From assembly GCA_003427395.1 (NCBI GenBank), contig BFEA01000110.1:240017-268127 (forward strand): a stretch of DNA of 28,111 nucleotides. The letters run 5' to 3'. Made by a program: the position numbers and the translations under genes. The number at the start of each line of letters is the position of its first letter. Positions within the stretch are counted from its first letter, which is position 1. The DNA is from Chara braunii (taxonomy: Eukaryota > Streptophyta > Charophyceae > Charales > Characeae). The notes below the pieces were generated by a model that saw only the letters and a program-made list of their open reading frames with translations, did no database searches and was not told where the DNA came from. Of the stretch, positions 8,910 to 19,065 are shown one piece after another.

Positions 8910-9306
8910 TGTAGATTCATCTAAGTACACCGCATGGAAATGATAACCGTGACCCACCGCCATATCTTTTGTGTAAGAAAACTCAAAAACATAGCGATGT
9001 ATCTTCGCATGCTCTAACCGAAGATTCATTCTCTTACTATTACGATCAGAATTTCATCCAAGTGCACCGCATGGAAAATGAGAACCCATCTAAGTACACC
9101 GTATGGAAACTGAGATACGATACCCTCCTTCTAGAACATGGAAAGATACACCACCAACTTTTTTTGTACAAAAGCGTAAAAAATGACGGTGTATTTTCCC
9201 ATCTTCTAGCAGCACAGTCAGGCTCTTCCTATTTGGATCGGGATTCATACACGTGTAAAACAAGAACCAGTGTGTCGCTACAATATGGGAAGACACACGA
9301 CCATCT
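8910..9306. repeat. Cluster of hairpin-family and short dispersed repeats
   Basis: The unit CATCTAAGTACACCGCATGG occurs at about 8918, as a variant at 9056 (CATCCAAGTGCACCGCATGG), and again at 9088. A hairpin with arms 9131-9156 and 9184-9209 matches the hairpin at 3489-3572 and is in the same orientation. Half-arms occur at 8992-9017 (TAGCGATGTATCTTCGCATG) and 9283-9306. The cluster follows directly after the right pseudo-LTR, just as a hairpin directly precedes the left one. The 219-codon frame across it is repeat-derived and not a gene. Confidence 0.6.
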
Positions 9307-9311
9307 GTCTC

Positions 9312-9363
<52 letters not shown>

Positions 9364-9371
9364 ACATGCAC

Positions 9372-9413
<42 letters not shown>

Positions 9414-9434
9414 ACACACACAGACACACAGAGG
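9307..9434 (+). repeat. Compound microsatellite (TC)n(CA)n
   Basis: TC repeats occupy about 9307-9339 and CA repeats about 9339-9434, with a few TA and GC interruptions. It mirrors the (GT)n(GA)n tract at 3357. The long Thr/His or Val/Cys frames on the two strands are translations of the repeat. Confidence 0.95.
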
Positions 9435-10039
9435 AAGGAGACCTTGGAGGAATGGCAAGGGAGGAGAGAATCGGAGATGGAGGAACTCACAGGGACAGAG
9501 ACGAATCCAATATGAGGCGGTCAATCTCAAAATCCCAGATTGTTACGCCTAGGGTCTGCATACTCTACAAAGGTGTCTGCAACATAGGGAGGGGCAAACC
9601 AGATAAAAGATGGTGGCCCAAACCTTAATGGAGAGGTGCAGATTGAAAATTTGCACTCCGGCCTTACAAAGGCATATTACAAAAATTTCGGTTAAAAGGG
9701 TATGCTTTACCCACATTTTTTAGGGACATTTTAGAACTTACCTAAACTTAGAGGGTCATAACGCAAATTTCTTCAAACAGTCAAAACCATACCTTGGGCC
9801 AAGACCCACTAGCGGGTGGTTAGTCCTCCTCCTGTGTATTTTTCAACGTGTCGATGATGAGACCATTAAATGTTCAAATCGGATGGTAGGAACCAGTGTG
9901 TACTTGAAACCAGGTCCAAACGTTCATCAATGCGTATGTTGGTGCGTAGGTGTGGAGTAATCACTTTCATTACCTATCCTTCTCTACATATCTATGGCTT
10001 TGTCAACAGAAAAATTCCCACAAGAAATGAAAATTGAAA
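9435..10039. other. Gene-free stretch with the right copy of the inverted AAAATGYCCC motif
   Basis: The inverse copy of the 2891 motif lies at 9706-9732. A 12-base string CTTACAAAGGCA at 9663 reappears inverted at 11918-11929 (TGCCTTTGTAAG), possibly marking ends of another element, but the match is short. No convincing gene was seen. Confidence 0.3.
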
Positions 10040-10510
10040 AACATTTCATTAAAAAACATCATTCATAATTAAAAATTATCATTCCATGTTCGTCCAATAC
10101 GATAATTTTCAGTTCTATTTAATAAGTTCCCATCTAGAAATTAACTTTCCCTTCCTACTACGTCTATTTGTTGAAGATGGAATGAAAGTATGGACAAGTT
10201 TATGAAATGTCTTAATTAAACTTTCATTGCACTACAACAAATATCTCATAATTTAGATTGGATTAACCTTTTTATGAATGAAAATCCTTAATATATCGAA
10301 TGACAACACAATTAAAATATTTCATGAGCTCATCCATACTTTCATTTCATCTCTAGCATTCACTTCAAATAAGAAGGGATACCTTATTCTGGGAATGAAA
10401 ACTTTCAAGTCAGATGTAAAATTTGAAAAGTGGAATGACATGTTTTAAGATGGAATAAAAATTTAAAATGTAGAATGTAATTACTAATTTTACTATAGGA
10501 TGATTATTTA
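10040..10510. repeat. AT-rich foldback element (imperfect long inverted repeat)
   Basis: GATGGAATGAAAGTATGGA at 10176-10194 pairs with 10333-10351 at 18 of 19 positions. The pairing extends inward (TTATGAAATGTCTTAATT with the complement of AATTAAAATATTTCATGA) and, more weakly, outward for over 100 bases (ATTCCAT and TCCCTTC blocks). The centre is near 10270, where GGATTAACC is followed by an inverse copy. No ORF is present. The structure fits an old MITE or foldback element. Outer limits are approximate because the arms have diverged. Confidence 0.5.
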
Positions 10511-10537
10511 ATTCCGGAAAAGTTTTTTGTTGTTGTT

Positions 10538-10600
10538 TGACCCTTGCCTCCATACCTAGAGCTCAGTCCGCTGACCCTTGGCTCCATACCTAGAGCTCAG
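10538..10600 (+). repeat. Two tandem copies of a 34-bp unit
   Basis: TGACCCTTGCCTCCATACCT begins the first unit at 10538. The second unit starts at 10572 with a single substitution over the first 29 bases. Only two copies are present. Function is unknown; replication slippage is enough to explain it. Confidence 0.8.
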
Positions 10601-11127
10601 TTACAAGGATAGGTACACAACGCTCGCATAGCAACGCACATTCACCCTAGAAGTTTTGCGACTCGACTTTGGATATGAATGTCATTAGATTCACTTAATT
10701 TCAATCAAATGCATTTTGGAAAGAACCGTAGTGTGATTATGCGCTCAACGATATAACCTGAAAGAAGATCATTATGAAGGAAGATCCGTGTTAGGCATGC
10801 AATTGCCCTGCGTGATGAAGTGGAAATCATTACGAACCAATGAGCCTAAGCTTAGTTGATACATCCACAAACTAATGAAACATAAACCCAAGTTTGAATT
10901 CAAATACAAAAAGATGATCAGAATCAAATAAGTTTGAATTATCTAGGGACGATTCAATTCGAATACTGATATCTAAAAATTATTTACCTTTTTTTATTTA
11001 AAGATAAAAAAAATTATTGACGAAAATTATATACGAGCAATTGAAATTTTTGTTGCGTATCTTTGACTACTGCATTATTGACGTACTTGTGCATGTATGG
11101 AGTGTGGGTTGATGCGGCATGTGGGAA

Positions 11128-11260
11128 AGTGTTGGTCATAGATGCTGCTGTTACTAGATAGGAGGCTAAGCTATTAGAGAGTGTTGGTCATAAACACTGC
11201 TATCACTAGATGGGGTAAATATCCAACTGATAGAGAGTGTTGACCATATTTGATTTTTCG
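11128..11260 (+). repeat. Degenerate tandem repeat with 52-55 bp units
   Basis: AGTGTTGGTCATA recurs at 11128, 11180 and (as AGTGTTGACCATA) 11235. Between the copies, GCTGCTGTTACTAGAT and ACTGCTATCACTAGAT correspond. The stretch is otherwise gene-free AT-rich DNA. Confidence 0.7.
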
Positions 11261-11522
11261 TAAAAATAATAAAAATACAAATAAGAGTTGTTTTCCGTTT
11301 CTGAGTTTTACCTCACGTTCAGCTAAGAATTAGAACATCACTCTGTGACAAAAGTTGCTTATATTATTGTGTTAAATTACATTTATATTTTTCAGATTTT
11401 TCTAAGTTTTTATTTTTTTAAACATTTTTTCATGCTTGCGTTCAGAGGGTTTTATCCGCTCGTCCTCGTTCAGGTGAACATGTTCGTGTTCGCCTCCGAA
11501 CTCGCGATGCTACACAGACCCT

Positions 11523-11523
<1 letters not shown>

Positions 11524-11560
<37 letters not shown>

Positions 11561-11561
11561 C
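11524..11561 (+). repeat. (AATC)n microsatellite
   Basis: About nine AATC units follow each other without interruption, then degrade to CTAATCAATT. Confidence 0.95.
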
Positions 11562-11784
11562 TAATCAATTAAAAAACAGAGATTGTAAAATTGTCATCCA
11601 CCATATCCTCTACGAGTTTTATTATTTTTGGTTTCATAAAATACTATGAAATTTTACAGGATGGTGCGCGAGGTGGTGCTTTATCTTAGAAAAAAAATGT
11701 AGGGCCTGATATTGAGCTTGGTGGGCCCCAAACCTCTGGTCAGACGGGGCCCAAACCGCGACCCGAACGCCCTGAAAGTTTAGA

Positions 11785-11929
11785 GGGGGGGGGGGGATCC
11801 CACCCCCCTGAATGATAGAGTGGGAAACACTATATATATACACACATACATTGTTAAAATCACGTACATATAGAGGCCCCCGGTGCCGTACCAAATACCC
11901 TTACAAGGGTATTTGGCGTGCCTTTGTAA
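11785..11929. repeat. G12 run and a perfect 12-bp-arm hairpin
   Basis: Twelve consecutive G occur at 11785-11796, followed by ATCCCACCCCCCTG, which can fold back on the G run. At 11891-11916 CCAAATACCCTT is followed after two bases by its exact reverse complement. TGCCTTTGTAAG follows at 11918-11929. Such compact palindromes are common at the tips of foldback transposons, but no enclosing element with clear ends was found. Confidence 0.6.
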
Positions 11930-13480
11930 GCCGCGCCCTGTGCAACCTCATTCGAAGTTCACGATGAGCATGTGGGAGAAAGTCGAGTCCTTGCCCGAAT
12001 GAGTGACACGAGCCGTGTGTTAATGGCGAGGTGCAGCCTTGTGAGGCTTGGGGTGCGTGGCATCAACAGCCAGCCACAACGACTCCTCTTCCGTGTATCT
12101 TTTTGTTTCCCGTCTTAGTTTTGTTTTTGTAGTTTCTGCTTTTGTTCGCCAATCGGTTCCAAGACCGACGTCGGGACTGACTGGCCAAGCTTTGTGGTTA
12201 CGTCGATGGACTGTTGAGATACAACTCCAGGCTCGGATCTCGATAATGGCTGTTGAACGTGGGGTGCCTACCGGCAGGGGCTGTTGCGGCCGGCATTTGC
12301 GGCAAGGAGCGATTAACACCCCACAAGTGGCTGTTACGACAGTCGAGGGCCTTAAGCACGAGCCTCATTTGGCGGGCCCGTCGAAATTCCTGCATTTTTC
12401 GGATGCTGGCGAAATTCCTCTGCCATGCCCGTCTTGAAAAACACGGACCGAGGAGTTTTTTGTGTGTGCAAGCCGGTGGGCGTTTAGCCTGGAGATGGAA
12501 AAAAAATATGAGTGGCGAGGGACCGTCGCGGGCGTATCGACCTTCACTCACGATCTGTTGTGAGACATTTAGGTGTGAGTATTGCTCGTTGGGACCTGAA
12601 AGATGGTGAACAACGCCTTGGGCACAATGGGCCAGCACCAGGGAGGAGGCCGAAGTGCGCGGCTGTTCACATGAAACCCTTCTCCACTGCGGCCTTCAAA
12701 ATTCTCGTTTCAATATGTGCTACTATTACAAAGATCTGCACTGGGACCCGCTTCACCAAGGCTCACGCTGCAGGCTTCGTAGCAGGCCCTGCGCCCTCCT
12801 ACTCGTCGAGTCGCCTAATTCTTTATAGAATTGGGCGAAGTAAGCTAATAAGTTGGGGTTTTTAGATAAGGCGAACGCGGTGGTGATGTTAGTTTTCATG
12901 GTAGGTTAGTAGGATCGTCAGTATACGTGTTGGGGGCCGTGCGGTGTGCAAGTGAGGGCGAACATGGGTGAAGAGCACTAACCCGACCGATGATGGGGTT
13001 GTGATTCTCCCTTGTACTAGCAGAGGAAACGACTCAACTCGCGCACATACACCTGATCGTTTTCAATTAGAAGCTTCATTCCAATTTTGCTCGTCTTATT
13101 GATATAAGTAGCCTCGTGCTATCTCCCTGCACGCATGTCTGGAGAAAAGATTCATTTCGATTTTGCTTATCCTGTGAATGGAATGCTCTCTCTCTCTCGC
13201 GCTAAGTTATACTTGCAGCAGGCAGTTCCTTAACTCATATTCACATCGGGATTTCTTTTCAAGATATTTGTACGTCGCGATATATCTTCGTATGTTCCTG
13301 CGGAAGATTCATGCCCATTCCGCACATTCATTGACTAGCGGGGACGACAGTTACATTGGGGTGTTCGCTCCTCTTCGTGTTTGGCGTCACAGGCGCAATC
13401 TCGTTCAAGGAGCCCTTCCTCGACTTCGTAATTAGAATAACGCAGTAGCCTAGTCGAGGCTGTGTCCAAACTCTGGCGGA
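11930..13480. other. Gene-poor stretch with unassigned open frames on both strands
   Basis: Overlapping frames of 99-146 codons occur on both strands at 12020-12640 and 12512-12865. The base composition is GC-rich with no recognised domain, so none is called a gene. A half-copy of the hairpin-family arm (GCGATATATCTTCGTATGTTC) is at 13276-13296 and resembles the sequence at 8994-9014, including the following GAAGATTCAT. Confidence 0.35.
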
Positions 13481-13486
13481 GTTCAG

Positions 13487-13678
13487 ATGTATCTGTGTGA
13501 CATCCTGGTTAGGAGCATTGAAGGAAGAGCTAAGTGGGAGAGAGAGGTCGCTTACCTGCACCAGTCGCACATCGGATTTGTCTGGGAGAAACGTCATCTG
13601 GACGCTCTTGAGTTGAGTGAACCCGATGGCAAGATTAGTACGCTCGATAGAGTAACATGCGGGGTATCAATGGAATAA
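13487..13678 (+). CDS. Unassigned 63-codon open reading frame
   Basis: ATG 13487 opens a frame ending with TAA at 13676-13678. The product is mixed and charged, with the stretch IEGRAKWEREVAYLHQSHIG and no low-complexity bias. It is too short to assign and has no recognised motif. The ATG is preceded by CAG, so it could be part of an exon. An 89-codon minus-strand frame overlaps it. Chance is a real possibility. Confidence 0.15.
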   Translation: MYLCDILVRSIEGRAKWEREVAYLHQSHIGFVWEKRHLDALELSEPDGKISTLDRVTCGVSME

Positions 13679-14784
13679 TGGAAAGGTGGAGATGAGTAGT
13701 GTACAACGGCCACATTCATTTTTTTGACAGTAATCAAGGCCATGGAGTTGGTCATCGTGAAAATGATGCTTTATCCTCATTGTGATGCTGATCGTTGTGG
13801 TCGGGATTGTGGGTTTGGCCATCGTCATGATGTTGCTGTTAGTGGTAAGCGACGGTCTAGCTAAGCTGGTATAATCATAAGCCGTCGAAGCACATGCCTG
13901 GGTCGAATCCAAAGAGTGACATATGACAAGTCTCCGTTATTAAGAATCCGACATAGTAAAGATTGACAAATTAGGAGTTTTGTCTTTGATGTACAAATGA
14001 TGGAGTGCCTTCCCATGTTTAAGCTGGAGATCGACTCTCATTTTGTGTACCTTAGCGGATGGTGATGGTATGACTACCTATTCCTGTTGGCGAAGTTCAG
14101 TCTCAAGGTTGTTGTTACCCAGATTCAGGTTGGTGCTACTCGAAATAGAGAGTTGTTGATATGGGTTTGCGAATGCAGATGACCCTTTAAATTGTTGCTT
14201 CTGGTATTTCAGCCCATGTTGCTACTATGGTTGAGTTGGTATGACACCCGCTATTGTGTTTTAGAGCGTTGTGGCTGTTGGGTTTTCCAATGCGGTGATG
14301 GGCTCCTGCAACCCAAATTCAAATTGATCATAGGGGGTGCTTTATTCAAACGCTGCATTTTAGAGCTGCATTATCGCAGTTCTATCAAGGTGATTCGTGC
14401 GCTATGAGTTGGATGGTGGTTGACACATGAGTGACGAGTTATTGGGGTCCTCTAAGTCTTCCGAAGTTGTCACTGCTTCGTTCAAGCGCCAGTTTTGACT
14501 GCGGTCACCTCGCTTTGGCCACCACTGCCGGGTCCTTAGACGACTGGAGGTTTCAAGACCCTCTTACACGTGTCTAAGAGCATCTTTTTTGTATATGAGG
14601 GACTAAATGTTTTTTTTTTGGCTTTCTTGTTATAAGTTCAGTTTATTGGTTCTAAGAGGAAGGCAGCATTGCGGCGGGATTGCAACCCGTACTCTGTGTC
14701 AAGGTCTCTATGGGAGGTTCGCCCTACCAATTGCGGAGCTCTACCGGAATATAGGCAAGGTTCAAGAGACAGAGAACTATCAAA
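13679..14784. other. No recognised gene or element
   Basis: Short frames (71 codons at 14192 and 14607) have no recognised content. A tRNA-like pair of internal promoter boxes (TAGCTAAGCTGG about 13857 and GGGTCGAATCC about 13901) was noted, but the surrounding sequence does not fold as a tRNA. Confidence 0.3.
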
Positions 14785-15075
14785 CTGTCATTTCGTTAAA
14801 ACATACATTTTATATTTTTTGAACGAAATTGAAACAGATCATTTTGGAAAAAAAAACAGGTTCCAACATTTAACTCATGAGGTTCCGACATTCTTAAAAT
14901 GTCGAACCCTCTGAATGTATGTGGACGTAGCTCAAGACTTTATACATCTAGAGCGTACGGCGTTTTAAGAAGGTCTGACCCTCATAAGTCAAACATTTAA
15001 ATTTGTTTTAGACCAAAATACTAAGTTTCAATTTCGTTTAAAAAATATAAAATGTCCGTCTTAACAAAATGACAG
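14785..15075. repeat. 291-bp foldback MITE-like element
   Basis: CTGTCATTTCGTTAAAACAT begins a 51-base outer arm (14785-14835) that matches the reverse complement of 15025-15075 at about 46 of 51 positions. The pairing continues inward through TTTTGG, AACATTTAACTCATGAGG, GACATTCTTAAAA and CTCTGAATGTAT against their counterparts, so almost the whole element is two arms of about 140 bases. No ORF of its own is present. The outer arms are much better conserved than the inner parts. Target-site duplication is not evident. Confidence 0.75.
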
Positions 15076-15336
15076 TCATCAAGTATAATTTTATTTAGCC
15101 CGTGTAACCCCACTACACCTCTATTTTGATTACACTCGGTTACATTGTCTGAGAGGTATGTATGTGTTCCCGTATAATTTTCTTTTCTTTTCATGACTAA
15201 ATCAAATTAAGTGAAATAAATGCATGCATGAATTCAGTTTTATTTTTATTTTTGTTGAAATCAAATCAAAGGATGAATTGAGGGAAGGTGATAGGAAGAA
15301 AGTTTTGCATGCGCTAACCGGGTTTTAAAGGATGGA

Positions 15337-16075
15337 CATTGTTTCCAAGTCGAATGACTCGGTGCTATGTTTCTTAGTTGTTTTCTGAAGCACCAGGTAT
15401 TGACTCTAAGTTAAACGGTTTTATTGCCGTGTTTATTTTAGATGGTTTGTTTGTAAGATTTTTTAGACCAAGCATGGTTTATAAGATGAATGACTTGGTC
15501 TATCCATTTCTTTTGGGGTTTCTGGCTGAAGTTGGGTTGAATGGTTCAACTTCATACTTTTGTATCACTTGGGATACACTTGTCATTGTTTCTAAGCTGA
15601 ATGGTTCAGTCTCTTGTTTCATTCCAAAGGAGGATTTTACTGAAGGGCTAAGCGCTAAGCATTCTTCCCGAGCCGAATGGATTAGCCTGAAGCCACACAC
15701 AAAGCACAAATGAGTATAATTGCAAACACTTTTATCTATTTTTGTATACGAACAGACCACTAAACATTGTTTTCAAGCCCAATCGTTCAAATTTATCCAT
15801 ATCACTAAGAAGAGAGGTGAAGTCAAAAGTATGATTAGACGTAAATTGGGCAAACTGAGAATTTTTTCTAAGCTGAATGACACAGTCTCCTGCCTATATT
15901 TTAAAAACAAATCGAAGAATTATTAAATCTTGAATATTTAATCTTTCAGCCGGCTAAGCATAATTTCTAAGTTGAATGGTTGAGTCATATACCCAATGAA
16001 GAGAGAAGTAATTGTGAAACATGTTCGTGTATAATCTAAGGTATGTTCAACATTGTTTATAAGTTGAATGGTCTA
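15337..16075 (+). repeat. Array of about nine degenerate AAGYTGAATGGTTCAGTC motifs
   Basis: Variants of CATTGTTTCTAAGCTGAATG recur near 15337, 15399, 15474, 15527, 15583, 15765, 15868, 15962 and 16045, spaced about 55-180 bases apart. The best copies are at 15583 and 16045. The 111-codon frame at 15378-15713 runs through several units and is probably repeat-derived. The unit boundaries have eroded, so this is either an old tandem array or a gene-like repeat relic. Confidence 0.55.
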
Positions 16076-16309
16076 GCAGCATGTCATATGTAAGATGGGT
16101 AAAGAGTTAACCATCTTAAGAATTAACGAACTATCTTATGTGGAAACAATTTTGGCTCTTAGTGAGAGTACTTATCCATTGTGGTATGAACTTGTATGAG
16201 ATTGAGTGTGAACTTTATTTAGTATGAGTGTCAACTTTGACAGTTAGTTGCTTTAGATGCTCGTCAGATGCTGAAGCTATAGGAGTTAGTTTAATTTCTG
16301 CATTTTTTT

Positions 16310-16760
16310 GATAAGGTTATTTTCTCATTTTTGACTAAGTTGGCTTTGTACAAATTCCGAAAAGTGACTGTTGCTAAGGGAAGTGCTGTCAAAATTTCTG
16401 CAAATCCAAGGAATTATTTAAATTTTTCATTTGCAAAGTTTTACTTTTGTCTAAATTTGTATCTGACTTAGTTTTTAGTTAAAATCTTAGAAGTCTATCT
16501 TCTTAAGGGAGGTGTTGCCTAAATTTTTACTTAATCAGGGAGTCGATAAAATTTGATCTTGTGAAGTCATGATTATTTTCTAGTTTGGTATTTAGCTTTG
16601 TATAAAGTATTATAAACTTTGAAAAGACACTTGTATAGAGGGAGTGTTGTCAAAGTTTCTTAGTTCTAAAAAGTTTGATTATACTTTGATGGAAAAAGTT
16701 TTTGCGATTCACCCTGTATAGGGTAAATATTGCTAAAATTTTTCTTATTCTCTAGTGTTC
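16310..16760 (+). repeat. Degenerate tandem repeat of about 130 bp
   Basis: Each unit ends with a purine-rich block followed by a G/T-rich one: AAGGGAAGTGCTGTCAAAAT at 16377, AAGGGAGGTGTTGCCTAAAT at 16505, AGAGGGAGTGTTGTCAAAGT at 16637, and a weaker ATAGGGTAAATATTGCTAAA at 16719. Upstream of each, similar TTTGACTAAGTTGGCTTTGTA-type text recurs. The purine block plus TGTTG resembles polypurine-tract and LTR-start junctions of copia elements, but no integrase, RT or primer site was recognised nearby. Confidence 0.5.
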
Positions 16761-18250
16761 ATTGAGAAGATAAATTTAAGATTCTCTTGTGAGAATTTTA
16801 GTGACATCTAATATGAGGATTTATCTTCATACCCTCAATATTTAGTATTGAGATTTGACCTGTGTTGTGCTACAAGTCATTCTTGGCCATTTCAATTCAA
16901 GATCTGATTAGTTTCATCCCGATCCTACGAGGAGCGTCTTCTTTTATCTCTTGATAACAAGTCAGTCGGTTGGTTGCCGATTCGTCGGGTCATGACAAAA
17001 CGTTTTTTACACCTGTACCTCAACTTGATGCCCTAACCCTGAAATTTAGTATATTTCTTTGGGAGTTTTTACCATACTTCTTTTCATGGTCATTATAAAA
17101 AATTTATGAGTGTTTATTGAAGGTTTGACAATGTTTGTATGTATCTTTGTTTTATGCAGGGCAGTGATAGAGCTTAATATACGAGCCTTACCTTAGAGGC
17201 AGTGAAAATCACAACAATACGTCGCACGGTCTACATACCTGATGGGCTTATCTTTCTCCCTTTCTACTTTATCTCAAGTTCAGATTGATATGTGGGTGTT
17301 GAGATGCTCGTTTATTTACTGATTGATTTTGCTTGTTAAATTGTATAGTTGGACGTTAAGGTCCGAAATAACTGTCAAAGTCAAACACCTTGACCTATTT
17401 CCAGGCCTTCAAAGGTGGAACCCCACTTTCACTGTCATGGGTATCCAAATACTATAAAGGGTCGAAGCCTCCATACCGCTCATATGTAAAAGGTGCAGAA
17501 GAGGGTAGGACTCACAATCGTTTTCGTGATTGTCTAGCGACAAAAGATTAACCTCTCGAGGCGCATATCAACCGACACTTGAGTATCGAAAGTGACCCTC
17601 AAGACCATTAAGGGCCACATAATTATGGGTACTACAGAGTATGTCATCACGGCGACTGCTTGCGTATCCATACATGGCTAGTCGATATGACAAAGCCTGC
17701 ATCCTCGCAATATTTATTTAAGCCTCGTGTGCGATGCTTAACTATTTCTTGTGTCCAAAACGTTATGGGTTCGATACAAAAGGGACTAGGCACGATTTGT
17801 GTATCAGATTGTTGAGTTTATTTTGGCGAGGTGTATCGCGTGGTTAGGTGGACCGTCCTAGTCGACCGGTGGCGAATCGCACTTGGGACATCAACCCCCA
17901 TAACGCCGGCTCGCGTACGGGTCCGATTGAAAGGCATTCGATAGTACATACCCCCAATGCTACACCCTCGTTTGAGCTACCTCAGCAATTGCAACTAAGT
18001 AGCTTTTGCGCGTGGTTCAAGTTCTATAACTCGACGGGGATACGCTCGTCCAAGGGTGGTGATAACCCTTTGGGCGGAGTTAAGTTGCGCCTCGCCGGGC
18101 CTCTATCCTGTCGTAGGGGTTCACGGGAGGTACAGGTGGCGCACTCAACCGGAGTGGCGAAAGTTTCACTGCGAAGAAGTCTTGCAATATCCTCCGTGAC
18201 GTGGTCAGGAGGGTCCCGCTTTGGGATGCGCTCGACAGCGTAGTCGTTCT
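16761..18250. other. No recognised gene; mixed AT-rich to GC-rich DNA
   Basis: A 131-codon frame at 17848-18243 has no ATG near its start and no recognised domain. A splice-acceptor-like tract ending TTTATGCAG lies at 17150-17159 without a supported exon after it. Confidence 0.3.
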
Positions 18251-18253
18251 GAG

Positions 18254-18463
18254 ATGGCTGCAAATGAAGGAAAAAACCGCCGGAATGCTAAAATTTTTGA
18301 GGATAAGGCTGTTAGACATTTTATTAGATCGTGTTACATAGCCAACATGCTCACCAAGGTGCGCATTGTTTTCTACGACATGAGAATTAATACAGTAACT
18401 CTATTAGAACAATGGACGATACACCACCATATATATTGTGTCTTTTGTGCATGTGGTGAGTAG
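18254..18463 (+). CDS. Short ORF, possibly the truncated start of a gene
   Basis: ATG 18254 opens a 69-codon frame whose first 32 residues look protein-like and basic: MAANEGKNRRNAKIFEDKAV, then RHFIRSCYIANM. From about codon 50 the frame runs into a hairpin-family repeat (18404-18445), and the tail residues are therefore repeat-encoded. This suggests a coding start cut by a repeat insertion. The N-terminal pattern is reminiscent of DNA-binding or transposase-associated proteins, but no family could be named. The alternative is a chance frame. Confidence 0.25.
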   Translation: MAANEGKNRRNAKIFEDKAVRHFIRSCYIANMLTKVRIVFYDMRINTVTLLEQWTIHHHIYCVFCACGE

Positions 18464-18470
18464 CAAAGGT
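18404..18470 (+). repeat. Truncated copy of the hairpin-family repeat
   Basis: AGAACAATGGACGATACACC, then ACCATAT, CTTTTGTGCATGTGG and TGAGTAG follow the same order as the repeat inside the small inverted-repeat element at 19587-19712. The left part of that element is missing here. Confidence 0.55.
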
Positions 18471-19010
18471 GAACCACCGAGCCGCCATTTTTGTTCTTTT
18501 TCTTTCGACTTCCGATTTTACTTCAGACGAGATTCAGAATTTCGTTTCCCTGCCTTTGCGCATCACACAACTGCCACACAAACACAAGTGGTTTCCTACA
18601 ACTACACGGCGCAAGTGGGACCCGACCCCCGATTATTCACAGCGTGCTGGCAAATGCTGGAGGGCCTTTGCCCTACACGATTGAGAACGGGTGTAAATGA
18701 TAAAGAATATCTCGCAAGCTGCATCGTTGGATAGCAGGGTTCTTTCGGGGCGTCTTGGAGTTTCCCCATCACAGGTTTTTCATGGCAATGTGCAAGCTGG
18801 CGCTCCCCTTGTTGCAGCGTTTGCCTGGCAAGTTTTCTTTGACAATCTTCTCTCACTCCCATTGTTGTCGTGTCTTCCACATGTTCTCCTGTTATCGTTT
18901 GTGTCCACTCCCATTCCCCTCCGTCTATGTTCTTGTTGTGTCTCCTGGAGTAGTTGTCTTTTGTGCTCCCATTCCTTTTTTTTTTCTTCTTTTTCCAGGT
19001 ATTGCATGTA
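18471..19010. other. Flank of the large inverted-repeat element; no gene recognised
   Basis: All three plus-strand frames are partly open here and the minus-strand frames are Lys/Arg/Gln rich, so no single frame stands out. The string TGTGCTCCCATTCC at 18964 recurs at 27925, beyond the far end of the element. Confidence 0.3.
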
Positions 19011-19013
19011 TTA

Positions 19014-19037
19014 GGGCCTCGCTTCACTACTGTCCAC
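19014..19037 (+). repeat. Left terminal inverted repeat of the 8.56-kb element
   Basis: The sequence starts GGGCCTCGCTTCACTACTGT directly after TTA and is followed by a short ACTGTC/GACAGT hairpin (19029-19047). It shares GGGCCTCGCTYCACTACT with the element ends at 19587 and 19712. Confidence 0.7.
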
Positions 19038-19065
19038 TATAGACAGTGGGACATCGCTCCACTTA

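Noticed and set aside
8969-9628. 219-codon plus-strand frame
   Set aside because: It runs through hairpin repeats and a CA microsatellite; its Thr/His run is the repeat itself.
12198-12638. 146-codon minus-strand frame overlapped by plus-strand frames of similar length
   Set aside because: Open frames on both strands with no motif suggest composition rather than a gene.
13850-13920. tRNA-like internal promoter boxes TAGCTAAGCTGG and GGGTCGAATCC
   Set aside because: The T arm pairs at only three of five positions and no acceptor stem forms, so neither a tRNA nor a tRNA-derived SINE can be supported.
17848-18243. 131-codon plus-strand frame
   Set aside because: It has no ATG near its start, no recognised domain, and lies in GC-rich DNA where long chance frames are common.
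19011-19013. TTAGGG at the left element boundary as a telomeric repeat
   Set aside because: It is a single occurrence made by the TTA duplication next to the GGG start of the inverted repeat; no array exists.
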